Source of the DNA: Gottfriedia acidiceleris
GTDB taxonomy: Bacteria > Bacillota > Bacilli > Bacillales > Bacillaceae_G
Reading direction: 5' to 3'
Assembly: GCF_023115465.1 (NCBI RefSeq)
Contig: NZ_CP096034.1
Coordinates: 2,790,001 to 2,854,000, forward strand
DNA: 64,000 nt
Shown: piece by piece, positions 1 through 8,063 of the stretch
Numbering within the stretch: position 1 is the stretch's first letter
Layout of the letters: each line of letters opens with the position of its first letter
Made by a program: the position numbers and the translations under genes
Notes under the pieces: generated by a model
Told to the model about the DNA's origin: nothing
The model's database searches: none
What the model saw: only the letters and a program-made list of their open reading frames with translations

Positions 1-1039
1 TATATTCTTTATCTCCACAAACGTAGAAATAAGCTCCTTTTTCGATCCATTCAAACAATTCTTTGCTGTTTTCAAGCATTTTATGCTGTACATAAACTTT
101 TTGATCTGTATCACGGGAGAATGCAGTATCAATTTTTGTCAATACTCCATCTTGTTGATATTTTTCTAACTCGCTTCTATAAAGGAAATCTGACGCTTCA
201 TGCTGGTCTCCAAAAAATAACCATGAACGGCCAGTGACTTTATTGACTGCTCTTTCCTGGATAAACGAACGGAATGGTGCAATCCCCGTTCCAGGTCCAA
301 CCATAATAATATCTTTGTCCCCAGACTCTGGCAAATAGAAGTGTTTATTTGCTTGAACATAGACTGGAAGAGTATCTCCTTCTTTAATACGTTCTGAACA
401 TAAAACAGAACAAACACCTTTTCGCTCGCGTCCGTGTGCAGTGTAGCGTACTGCACCAATTGTTAGATGAACTTCATCTGGATTTGCAGCAATACTACTT
501 GCGATTGAATAAAGTCGTGGAGTCATTTTTCTTAATAATGAAACGATCTCTTGAGCAGATGCACTCCATGGACCAAAATCACGTAACATATCAAGTAAAT
601 CTCGCCCATTGCAATATTCCTTTAGTTGAGTTGCATTTTCAACCAACACAAGGTTTTTCAACTCTTCGTTTTCTGTAAATACAGCAGCTTGTTGTAATAT
701 TTTCTTCGTTAACAGTGTAATTTCAAAATAGGATGTAAGCGCTTCTTTTAAAGATAGTGTTTCACCTTGCTTACCAACAGTTACAACTGCTTCTTCATCC
801 CATTTCATTTCATTTATAAGAGCAGCAACTAGCTCAGGATCATTTGAAGGAATCACACCAAGTGCAGCACCTGGAACATAAGTAAATCCTGACCCTTTCA
901 ATGATAATTCAATATGCCTTGTTTCCTTGTTTGAGTCAGTTCCATTTAAATTAATATTTTTTAGAACCTTCGCTGGAAATGGATTGGTTCTTGAATATGG
1001 GAGTTTCTCATTTGTAGTATCATTTAATGTAGATTTCAT
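1..1039 (-). CDS. CysJ-like NADPH flavoprotein reductase (FAD/NADPH module only), 3' end beyond window
   Basis: The minus-strand frame from an ATG at 1039 runs open off the left edge (about 346 residues seen). It matches the FAD and NADPH domains of sulfite reductase flavoprotein alpha subunit: RLYSIASS (FAD site), GVCSVLCS (flavin phosphate) and GPGTGIAPFRSF (NADPH loop). The start is set by GGAGGT seven bases upstream. Classical CysJ begins with a flavodoxin domain of about 150 residues; none is encoded here, since residue 1 lies only about 15 residues before the FAD-binding domain. It may pair with a separate flavodoxin or ferredoxin, or reduce another acceptor. No partner gene is in view. 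The family is secure; the physiological electron acceptor is not known. Confidence 0.8.
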   Translation of the reverse strand, partial: MKSTLNDTTNEKLPYSRTNPFPAKVLKNINLNGTDSNKETRHIELSLKGSGFTYVPGAALGVIPSNDPELVAALINEMKWDEEAVVTVGKQGETLSLKEALTSYFEITLLTKKILQQAAVFTENEELKNLVLVENATQLKEYCNGRDLLDMLRDFGPWSASAQEIVSLLRKMTPRLYSIASSIAANPDEVHLTIGAVRYTAHGRERKGVCSVLCSERIKEGDTLPVYVQANKHFYLPESGDKDIIMVGPGTGIAPFRSFIQERAVNKVTGRSWLFFGDQHEASDFLYRSELEKYQQDGVLTKIDTAFSRDTDQKVYVQHKMLENSKELFEWIEKGAYFYVCGDKEY

Positions 1040-1299
1040 TACTCGTAACCTCCAAGAATTGTGTATATAACTAAGATAACATAGAAGTGGGAAATAATGT
1101 ATTAACATCTACGACTTTTTTACCTTTTTTTGTGTTTTTCTTTAGCCACGTGTCCCGAAATCTTACGGATTCTCCTCTTGTCCACTATTTATACAGTGAA
1201 TTTTTAGATTATATACTGAAAACTGTAGAGGATAAATAAAATATTAGTAGTATCTATTATATTAAATAGCAGTTACTAATCATTGGGAGGAAAAAACTC
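1040..1299. other. Divergent intergenic region
   Basis: This region separates the minus-strand reductase from the plus-strand transporter and must hold both promoters. I see a CCACGTG-containing patch near 1146 but no recognisable riboswitch or named operator. Confidence 0.4.
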
Positions 1300-2574
1300 A
1301 TGAAGAGTTTTACGAAGCAAGAAAATAGTTGGATTTTCTACGATTGGGCCAATTCAGCTTATTCCATTATTATTAGCACTGCGGTATTCCCTCTTTTTTA
1401 TAAAGCTTCTGCTTCAAAAGCAGGAATAAGCGCTTCTGATTCTACTGCTTATTTAGGTTATACGATCGCAATTTCTACATTCATATTAGCTATGTTAGGT
1501 CCAATTCTTGGAACAATTGCCGACTATAAAGGATTTAAAAAGAGGCTCTTTACTTTCTTTTTTTCTCTCGGTGTTTCTTTTACTGCATTACTTACTATTA
1601 TTCCTAATGATAATTGGCTGTTATTATTGATTTGTTATACGCTTACAGCTATTGGCTTTGCTGGTGCGAATGTATTTTATGACGCTTTTTTGGTAGATGT
1701 AACGTCAAAAGAACGTATGAATAAGGTATCCGCTCGGGGGTATAGTCTAGGATATATAGGTAGCACAATCCCTTTTATCATTAGTATAGCTTTAATCGTA
1801 TTAGCTCAAAAGGAGATACTTTCTATTTCAACAACTCTCGCAAGTCAAATTGCCTTTCTCATAACTGCTGTTTGGTGGGGTATTTTTACAATTCCTTTGT
1901 TACGAAACGTTCGTCAAAATTATTATATTGAACCTGAACAAAATCCTGTATTAAATAGCTTTAAGAGGCTAGGAAAAACCTTTAAAAATATCCGACAATA
2001 TCGTGCTTTATTTATATTTTTACTTGCATATTTCTTTTATATCGATGGTGTTGGGACGATTATTACGATGTCAACAGCTTATGGAACTGACCTTGGAATC
2101 AGTTCAACAAATCTATTAATTATTTTGTTTGTTACACAGGTTGTTGCTGCTCCATTTGCAATTATTTACGGAAAACTTGCAGATAAGTTTTCCGGTAAAA
2201 TTATGCTTTATGTTGGAATCATGATCTATATGATTGTTTGTATATATGCTTACTTTTTAAATTCTACATTAGACTTTTGGATTTTGGCTATGCTTGTTGC
2301 CACATCTCAAGGTGGAATCCAAGCTTTAAGTCGTTCATATTACGCAAAACTTGTCCCTAAAGAAAAATCAAATGAGTTTTTTGGCTTCTATAATATTTTC
2401 GGTAAATTTGCATCGATCATGGGACCGTTAATAGTAGGCTTGACAGCTCAACTTACAGGTCATTCTAATATGGGTGTATTTAGTCTAATTATTCTATTTG
2501 TTATTGGTATTTTCTTTTTAACTCGTGTATCTGATCCAAATAATACAGAAGTAGCCAAAACTACAAATTACTAA
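1300..2574 (+). CDS. MFS transporter of the UMF1 / Atg22-like family
   Basis: This is a 424-residue integral membrane protein with about 12 hydrophobic segments. The N-terminus (SWIFYDWANSAYS, residues 8-20) is the signature of the UMF1 family, related to fungal vacuolar effluxer Atg22. The MFS loop G-x-LADKFSGK lies near residue 290. ATG at 1300 follows GGGAGG. In bacteria the substrate is generally unassigned; export of amino acids or other small metabolites is inferred from the Atg22 relationship only. It stands alone and ends in a bidirectional terminator shared with the small convergent gene at 2681. Confidence 0.88.
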   Translation: MKSFTKQENSWIFYDWANSAYSIIISTAVFPLFYKASASKAGISASDSTAYLGYTIAISTFILAMLGPILGTIADYKGFKKRLFTFFFSLGVSFTALLTIIPNDNWLLLLICYTLTAIGFAGANVFYDAFLVDVTSKERMNKVSARGYSLGYIGSTIPFIISIALIVLAQKEILSISTTLASQIAFLITAVWWGIFTIPLLRNVRQNYYIEPEQNPVLNSFKRLGKTFKNIRQYRALFIFLLAYFFYIDGVGTIITMSTAYGTDLGISSTNLLIILFVTQVVAAPFAIIYGKLADKFSGKIMLYVGIMIYMIVCIYAYFLNSTLDFWILAMLVATSQGGIQALSRSYYAKLVPKEKSNEFFGFYNIFGKFASIMGPLIVGLTAQLTGHSNMGVFSLIILFVIGIFFLTRVSDPNNTEVAKTTNY

Positions 2575-2635
2575 AAAAAGGAAACTTTCCCCTCTTTTTA
2601 CGAACATTGGGCAAGTGAAAATGCTGTTTAATAAA

Positions 2636-2679
2636 GATTGAAAAGAGGGTGTTAAGAAATTAACACTCTCTTCTTTCAA
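2636..2679. terminator. Bidirectional terminator
   Basis: The arms ATTGAAA-GAG-GGTGTTAA and their complement form a long hairpin with a GAAA-type loop between two convergent genes. Runs of A on the left and T on the right support use in both directions. Confidence 0.75.
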
Positions 2680-2680
2680 T

Positions 2681-2854
2681 CTAACTTCGATGTTCAACTA
2701 AGTCAATGGCACCTAATACTATATGGGCTAAACCAAAACCAAAAACTGTGTTTGCGATCATTTTATTCGTTCCTCGTTTTTGTTTTAATGCATAACCAGT
2801 AGCTGTTACAGCAGAGCCTAAAACTGTTGGAATTAAACCTTCACGAATATTCAT
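2681..2854 (-). CDS. Small conserved hydrophobic protein (57 aa)
   Basis: The frame starts at ATG 2854 after GGGGGTAA and encodes 57 residues beginning MNIREGLIPTVLGSAV. It has a glycine/alanine-rich first half, a basic stretch (KQKRGTNK) and a second hydrophobic stretch ending in DLVEHRS, so it could span the membrane once or twice as a hairpin. I recall similar short proteins in Bacillus genomes, sometimes mislabelled asparagine synthase; nothing in the sequence supports an enzymatic role. The start and stop are well defined. Confidence 0.6.
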   Translation of the reverse strand: MNIREGLIPTVLGSAVTATGYALKQKRGTNKMIANTVFGFGLAHIVLGAIDLVEHRS

Positions 2855-3179
2855 ATAAGTTTACCCCCTACATCGAAGTTTATGATGTAATTTACACCAT
2901 AATTTTAGTATCGGCTTTAATAATTCTATGTATGTAAGAATCCAATAAGCAATATGAATTTAAATCCAACTTGACTTAAGATTACATGAAATTGAAGTCC
3001 ACTTATGTTTTACTCTCAAAGTTATTATTTTGAGAAGAAAAAAACCTATCTTACCACATGGATTAAGATAGGTTTAATTTATAATATGAACCTTATTCTT
3101 TACAGGCTCTTATAGAATAATACGGTTCATATATGTTTTGTCGTCTTGTTTATTTTCTAACACGATTCCAATTGATACA
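2855..3179. other. Intergenic region with two hairpins
   Basis: No open gene is seen. It contains a terminator at 3042-3075 and a second longer hairpin at about 3088-3131 (TGAACC...GGTTCA arms with an inner TATTCT/AGAATA pairing), both downstream of the minus-strand monooxygenase operon. Confidence 0.5.
3042..3075. terminator. Bidirectional terminator
   Basis: AAACCTATCTTA and TAAGATAGGTTT form a perfect 12-bp stem with a short loop. It lies downstream of the minus-strand operon ending at 3180. Confidence 0.75.
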
Positions 3180-3473
3180 TTACTTTATTTTATTTGCTTC
3201 AAAAAGATTTATTTGAATAGGCGCTGTAAGGTAATCTGAGGCTTTTTCAGCAAACGCTGTAAAATGAGCACTTGTATTATGTGCATTTACAGCATTTAAA
3301 TCTTTCCAAATTTCGACCATGATGAATTCATTTTCACTATCCGTTTGTTTTGTCAAATCGTATGAAATGTTACCTTCTTCTGCTCTTGATAATTCTAAAA
3401 GCGAAGTCATTTCCTCTAAAAATTTCGTTTCTTTTGCTGAATCAATTGTCATTTTTGCATGAATAATAATCAT
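3180..3473 (-). CDS. Antibiotic biosynthesis monooxygenase (ABM) domain protein, YcnE-like
   Basis: This 97-residue protein is a single ABM ferredoxin-like fold: MIIIHAKMTID start, central LSRAEEGNISYDL and VEIWKD-x-NAVNAHN-x-SAHFTAF, all typical of YcnE/YgiN-type quinol or aromatic monooxygenases. The length matches the family. It is the last gene of an apparent operon with a nitroreductase 50 bp upstream and a MarR regulator before that, an arrangement reminiscent of B. subtilis ycnE-type detoxification genes. A role in handling reactive quinones or nitroaromatics is inferred from that context. Confidence 0.85.
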   Translation of the reverse strand: MIIIHAKMTIDSAKETKFLEEMTSLLELSRAEEGNISYDLTKQTDSENEFIMVEIWKDLNAVNAHNTSAHFTAFAEKASDYLTAPIQINLFEANKIK

Positions 3474-3523
3474 AATATATACCTTCTTTTTATTGTGTTT
3501 TATTATATTTTACTTTTTATTTT

Positions 3524-4162
3524 TTATTTCCACTCTGCTACACGTTCAACTGGTAAACGCACAGATTGGTATCCTGCATCAACAGCTTTACCTATTGATA
3601 TCAACATAACAGGAACATATCGGTCTTTATCCATACCGAAAGCTTCTGCAATTTTGTCTTTTTCAAAGCCACCGATTGGACAAGTGTCATAACCATAAGC
3701 ACGAGCAGTTAGCATAAATTGCATTGCTACCAATCCACCATCAATTAAAACAGTATCTTTCATTTGCTCTGCAGTACTGTTTGCAAAGAAACCACTAAGT
3801 GTTTCTAGTTGCTTCTCTTTAACGTCTGCTGGCATATAACCTAATTCAACTGCACGACCATATATTTCTTCAGCAAAGTCAAAATTATTTAAATCGCCAA
3901 ATAGTGCAATCATCGCAGAAGAAGTTTCAACTTGTGATTGATTAAATCGAGCTAATGGAGCTAATGTAGCTTTTGCTTCATCACTTTCAATTACTAAGAA
4001 TCTCCACGGTTGCATGTTTACTGAAGAAGGTGCTAAAGTAGCTGTTTCTATTATTTCATGCATTTCCTCTACCGGGATTTTAACATTTGGATCATATTTG
4101 CGGATTGAGCGTCTTCCTTTTAAAATTTCGTTAAAATTATTAGTTAATGTTGTCGTAGTCAT
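3524..4162 (-). CDS. NAD(P)H-dependent nitroreductase family protein
   Basis: A 212-residue flavoprotein of the nitroreductase family. The FMN-binding GRRSIRKYDP motif is at residues 16-25, APSSVNMQPWRF at 44-55, and the late YDTCPIGGFEKDKI stretch is typical of YodC/YdgI-type enzymes. It probably reduces nitro groups or quinones with NAD(P)H in the cytoplasm. It lies between a MarR regulator (38 bp upstream) and an ABM monooxygenase, all on the minus strand, so it is probably MarR-controlled and induced by an electrophilic or aromatic compound. Confidence 0.9.
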   Translation of the reverse strand: MTTTTLTNNFNEILKGRRSIRKYDPNVKIPVEEMHEIIETATLAPSSVNMQPWRFLVIESDEAKATLAPLARFNQSQVETSSAMIALFGDLNNFDFAEEIYGRAVELGYMPADVKEKQLETLSGFFANSTAEQMKDTVLIDGGLVAMQFMLTARAYGYDTCPIGGFEKDKIAEAFGMDKDRYVPVMLISIGKAVDAGYQSVRLPVERVAEWK

Positions 4163-4199
4163 TGTTGTATTCTCCTCTTTACTAATTTTTAAGTATTAT

Positions 4200-4640
4200 T
4201 TAGTTATCGCGACCAGAATTAATTTGGTTCATATTTATTTGTATACGGTTTAAATATTCAAGTGTTAAGTCAATTTCTTCTTCGGAAAAGCCAATAAGCA
4301 TGTTCTCTACAAACTCTACTTTTTCCTTCCATAAACTTGACATTTGATCTTGTCCCATTTGTGTTAATCTAACTAAGGTTATTCTGTTATCAGACTCACA
4401 CTTTCTTCTAGTGATCTTTCCATTTAACTCAAGTTGTTTTAAATGTCTAGTAATAGCAGCACTATCAATCTTTAATGTTTTTTGAAGCTGGGATTGACTA
4501 ATTTCACCGTACTCAAACAATTGATTCAAAATTTCTAATCGTGATTGACTAATACCCATACATTTTTCAAATGTTGTTTCAATTTGAACTTTTAATTCTT
4601 TTAATAGTGATAGTACTTTTGTTTCTTTTGTATTAGGCAC
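4200..4640 (-). CDS. MarR family transcriptional regulator
   Basis: A 146-residue winged-helix regulator. The recognition region EISQSQLQKTLKIDSAAITRHL (residues about 56-77) and the wing GKITRRKCESDNRITLVRLT are typical of MarR. It heads the operon with the nitroreductase and the ABM monooxygenase. Two matching palindromes upstream (4689-4702 and 4719-4732) are good candidates for its own operator, so autorepression relieved by a phenolic, quinone or oxidant signal is likely. A Cys at about residue 104 (RRKCESD) might be a redox sensor, but this is speculative. Confidence 0.9.
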   Translation of the reverse strand: MPNTKETKVLSLLKELKVQIETTFEKCMGISQSRLEILNQLFEYGEISQSQLQKTLKIDSAAITRHLKQLELNGKITRRKCESDNRITLVRLTQMGQDQMSSLWKEKVEFVENMLIGFSEEEIDLTLEYLNRIQINMNQINSGRDN

Positions 4641-4688
4641 GCGCTACCTCCAAAAAATATGATGAAATATTATTAACAGTTAATAATT

Positions 4689-4732
4689 ATTGATACATCA
4701 ATATTTGACGGGTCAATCATTGATATGTCAAT
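4689..4732. promoter_or_regulatory. Candidate MarR operator, tandem palindromes
   Basis: ATTGATACATCAAT at 4689-4702 and ATTGATATGTCAAT at 4719-4732 are near-perfect palindromes whose centres are 30 bp apart. A third shorter palindrome TTGACGGGTCAA lies between them. The cluster is 50-90 bp upstream of the marR start. Confidence 0.6.
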
Positions 4733-5349
4733 TAATATACACCTTAGTCCTACATGAATCAAGTACAAAATTAAAATTTAATGTTGTTATAAATTTCAGA
4801 CGATTCAAGATCATTTCTTTTTTGAAATTACACACTATTGTATCTGTCCTTTAACAGAGGTTTCTTGTCAAAAAAGGACAGGACTTTTTACTTAAAATGG
4901 TTATTTAATGTATATATTTTCCAACAATGGATGATTTCATATCGGTGATTTGTTTACAAAAAAAAGCCGATTCCAATGGATATTGGCTCAGCTTTATCAC
5001 TAAATGGTAAAATTTTTCTGAATGTAGAATTGGAATATTTCATGAAAATTATATTTTTTTCTTTAGCTTTGCATTTAAAAAAAGGCAGAGGATTAAGACT
5101 CTATCTTAGATACAATATGTTGTATTCTAATATACCTAAAAAATTAAGTGATGGTACACGCTTACATTTTACTGCCCACAATAAAAAAGAGGCTGTTTAA
5201 TTTTTAAGCTAAATATTAGAAATGATAACTTGGATTAAACTTTAAGAATTTCTTCTTTTCAAATTACAAAAAAGGACAAAAACTCCCTTATTTAGCAAGT
5301 TGTACTGTTAAATAAGGGAGTTTTTAAATTTAAAATTTAATATTAATAT
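4733..5349. other. Intergenic region with terminator hairpins
   Basis: No convincing gene is present; the open frame at 4976-5200 lacks a ribosome site and recognisable content. Hairpins are seen at 4844-4881 (CTGTCCTT/AAGGACAG, followed by T) and at 5277-5325, the latter serving the DUF418 gene. Confidence 0.5.
5277..5325 (-). terminator. Terminator of the DUF418 gene
   Basis: AACTCCCTTATTTA and TAAATAAGGGAGTT form a 14-bp stem flanked by A and T runs, 25 bp beyond the stop codon of the minus-strand gene at 5350. Confidence 0.75.
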
Positions 5350-6564
5350 TTATCTTTTTATAGGTTGAATTTCTAGTTTGGTTATCACTCTCCATAACCA
5401 TTCTAACAGTCCTATTCTAAAATATTTTAACCATAATTTACTTAAGTAAATCTGAATCGTATAAATGACAAATGTAATCGCAATTGCTTGCCAGGTACTT
5501 ATTTTCTCATATAAACCTAAACCGTAACCATAGAATAAAATAGAATATAGTATAGATTGGAAAATATAATTTGATAGAGCTAATCGTCCTGTATACTCAA
5601 AGTTTTTTAAAAATTTATTAAAACGCTTATTTTTAAATAATAATATAAAACATGATGCAAAACTTAATGATAATATTGGACCTGTTAAGAATTGGTTGAA
5701 AAACAAAACAATTACACTTGATAACGGAGGAAGCGTTTCAAACATGAAAATGATAATGAAATTTAATGATAAACCAATGACCAAACCCCATTTTGCAATT
5801 TTGGAAACTAGTTGTTTATTTTTTTCTATATCATATAAATATCCTTTTTTCCCTACAAAATAACCTAATAAAAACATAGATAACACTGAGGGGATTCTTG
5901 AAAATAGTAAAGGAAAAATTCCAATATAACCTACTATTCTTTCTTTAGCTGCTTCAAAAAAAGAACTAGTTGTTAAAGGGTTATTGGACTCAATTTGTCC
6001 TTTCTTAAATTCATTTAGAAAGGAAACATCAATATGATGTATTTGAATTCCATATTCTGGTATATTTCTCAACACTGTTATTCCAATCAAGACTATTGTA
6101 AGTAAACAAATAGGTATGATTAGTAGCCCACCTACCCATTTAATAAGTTTTTTTTCACTAGAATTTCTAAATAAAAGTAAGATCCCACCTACAAGTGCAT
6201 AAAGTAATAAAATATCACCATCCCATAAAAAATAAATATGCGCTAATCCAAATAAAAATAATCCAAATAATCTACGAGTAAATTGTAGAATGAATAATTT
6301 ATTTTTTATATTCGCATTAATTAGTTGAATTGAAAACCCCACTCCAAATAAGAAAGAAAAGAGAGTAAAAAATTTTGATTCAACTAGTAATAGTAAAATT
6401 GTGGTCATCCAATTATCAATTTCATTGCTACTTTTAACAAATCCAGGTGGACCACCAATTGTAAATGAAGCGATGTTTATAGTAAAAATTCCATATAAAG
6501 CAAAACCACGAATTGCATCTAATATATCAATCCTATTTTCAGACGAAACCATTCGTTTTTCCAT
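5350..6564 (-). CDS. DUF418 family membrane protein (YeiB/YxaH-like)
   Basis: A 404-residue polytopic protein. The N-terminal RIDILDAIRGFALYGIFTINIASF (residues 11-34) and the late YTGRLALSNYIFQSILYSILFYGYGLGLY are the hallmarks of the DUF418/YeiB family, which is related to membrane acyltransferase-like folds. ATG 6564 follows GAGGAG. Function is unproven for most members; some act on surface polymers or resistance phenotypes. The gene is monocistronic and has its own terminator. Confidence 0.85.
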   Translation of the reverse strand: MEKRMVSSENRIDILDAIRGFALYGIFTINIASFTIGGPPGFVKSSNEIDNWMTTILLLLVESKFFTLFSFLFGVGFSIQLINANIKNKLFILQFTRRLFGLFLFGLAHIYFLWDGDILLLYALVGGILLLFRNSSEKKLIKWVGGLLIIPICLLTIVLIGITVLRNIPEYGIQIHHIDVSFLNEFKKGQIESNNPLTTSSFFEAAKERIVGYIGIFPLLFSRIPSVLSMFLLGYFVGKKGYLYDIEKNKQLVSKIAKWGLVIGLSLNFIIIFMFETLPPLSSVIVLFFNQFLTGPILSLSFASCFILLFKNKRFNKFLKNFEYTGRLALSNYIFQSILYSILFYGYGLGLYEKISTWQAIAITFVIYTIQIYLSKLWLKYFRIGLLEWLWRVITKLEIQPIKR

Positions 6565-6819
6565 CTACTATACTCCTCTTTTTAAGATTCTATTAATAAT
6601 TAACAGATCTGTAAGGTATTTAGCAAAGAAGAGCACTCAAATATCACTGTACACTTTAATTTCTATAAAAAGAGCGTTCTTCATTTTGTTATTTTTTAAA
6701 GTACTATCGAAAAACAGATGTGTTTTCACAAGTTACTAATTTTTGTTACTATTCCTATCCAAAAAAATGATCAAGATACTGAAATAACAAATTAATTGAG
6801 TATGTGTAAAAAAAGTAAT

Positions 6820-6868
6820 GCCCCGAAAATGTTAGGCACAAATAACATTTTTCGGGGTGTTTTTTTAT
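6820..6868. terminator. Strong terminator
   Basis: CCCCGAAAAATGTTA-type arms form a hairpin (CCCCGAA...TTCGGGG) flanked by A7 on the left and T7 on the right. It lies about 100 bp downstream of the minus-strand tspO gene, the only gene pointing at it. Confidence 0.7.
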
Positions 6869-6965
6869 CGCTAAATTTAATTCTTTTTTGAAAAGCAAAT
6901 GGGAGAATTTTTAGGACAAATTTTCAACATCTCTCTACTATGTAATTTATTATTTCATAAATATG

Positions 6966-7424
6966 TTATTTATTTAAATAATACAGATTAAAGGATAAAT
7001 AGGTTGCAAATATAGTCCATATAGCATATGGAATTAATAATACAGCGGCTAACATCGAATAGGGTATAGTCAAAATGATTAATAATACCGCTGTAACTGC
7101 TACAATTAAACAATCTAATGCTGCTAAATCAAGTCTTTTTAATTTAAATTGAAAATAACTAAATGCCTGGTTACTTATATAATTTATGATCCAGATAAGC
7201 AAATAAGTAACTGAAGTATTTTTTAGACCAACTTTGTACTCTACTATAGCGAGTGACAGTGCAATTAATACATAGAGCACTCCCCATACGATTCCAAATA
7301 ATTTACTAGGTGGAATCCATTCAGGTTTTTTCAACTTGCTATACCATTTAATATCTATTGGAAATAAGATCCCAGACAATGAAAATAATAATAACGCCAA
7401 AATAAATGTAAGAATTGAGCTCAC
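6966..7424 (-). CDS. tspO: TspO/MBR family tryptophan-rich sensory protein
   Basis: A 152-residue protein with five predicted transmembrane helices. The family motif is visible as WYSKLKKPEWIPPSKLFGIVWGVLYVLIALSLAIV (residues about 27-61), and the conserved second half includes WIINYISNQAFSYFQFKL. The start is GTG 7424, eight bases after GGAGGT. Bacterial TspO proteins bind and degrade or transport porphyrins and affect stress responses. It stands alone, and the sequence shows no specific regulator. A family-level call is safe; the ligand is not shown. Confidence 0.9.
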   Translation of the reverse strand: MSSILTFILALLLFSLSGILFPIDIKWYSKLKKPEWIPPSKLFGIVWGVLYVLIALSLAIVEYKVGLKNTSVTYLLIWIINYISNQAFSYFQFKLKRLDLAALDCLIVAVTAVLLIILTIPYSMLAAVLLIPYAIWTIFATYLSFNLYYLNK

Positions 7425-7486
7425 ATTCGTACCTCCCTATACTTGTACTATATCAATATATATGTTTAATTTTATTTTTTAGTATG

Positions 7487-7521
7487 AAAAAAAAAGAGTA
7501 CTTTATTAAATACTCTTTTTT
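7487..7521. terminator. Terminator-like hairpin
   Basis: AAAAGAGTA and TACTCTTTT form a stem bounded by A and T runs upstream of tspO. It may end an RNA from the intergenic repeat region. Confidence 0.5.
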
Positions 7522-7584
7522 CATGCTGTTGAAAAACTACCTTGTCAATTAATTATTAAATTTTCGAGAAAGGAGTAGAGTGAG

Positions 7585-7711
7585 GTTGATTTCCATTACA
7601 GGATGCTCGCTTTCCATGGGGCGAGATTCTTTAGCCTCCTCGGCAAGCCTGCGGGGTCTCAGCCTTCCCGCTTATCCCATAGGAGTCGAGCATCCCTCCA
7701 TTCCAATCAAC
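7585..7711. repeat. Structured Bacillales-type dispersed repeat
   Basis: This 127-bp element is far richer in G+C than its surroundings and begins GTTGATT and ends AATCAAC. The outer 25 bases of each end pair (GGATGCTCG with CGAGCATCC), and the interior carries GCCTCCTCGGC, CTGCGGGGTCTC and TTCCCGC blocks. I recognise the pattern as a widespread intergenic repeat in Bacillaceae genomes with the 'gctcgctttcc...cctcctcgg...aggagtc' layout. No coding potential is seen. Its function is not established; a folded RNA or a non-autonomous mobile repeat are the main options. Confidence 0.65.
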
Positions 7712-8063
7712 TTATTCATCTAAAAATGTCTGCGATAAACCCTAATCAAATAGCCTTTCCTTAGAGTAATCTAACTTTAATCAGATTGTAGATCAATTAA
7801 TATCGAAAAATTATTAAACTAAACAATCGAATTTGTTTTTTAACTTCTAAAAAAATCATTACTAGTATTGTTAGAAAAGAAAATCGCTCAAACACATTTA
7901 AAATCATTAAAAAATCATTCAAAAAATGCTAATTATATCATTATTAAATCTTCATTTAAAGTCCGTTTTTCCTATTGACATCTTTATATTTCAACACTCT
8001 GAAAAAAAAATACTCTTTTTTTACACAATATAATATTATTTTCAACTTATACGATCATTAATC
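7712..8063. other. Intergenic region, nothing recognised
   Basis: AT-rich sequence between the dispersed repeat and the end of the cyanophycinase gene. I see no open gene and no clear terminator hairpin here. Confidence 0.4.

Noticed and set aside
4976-5200. 74-codon open frame on the plus strand
   Set aside because: No ribosome site, no recognisable content, located among hairpins between convergent units.
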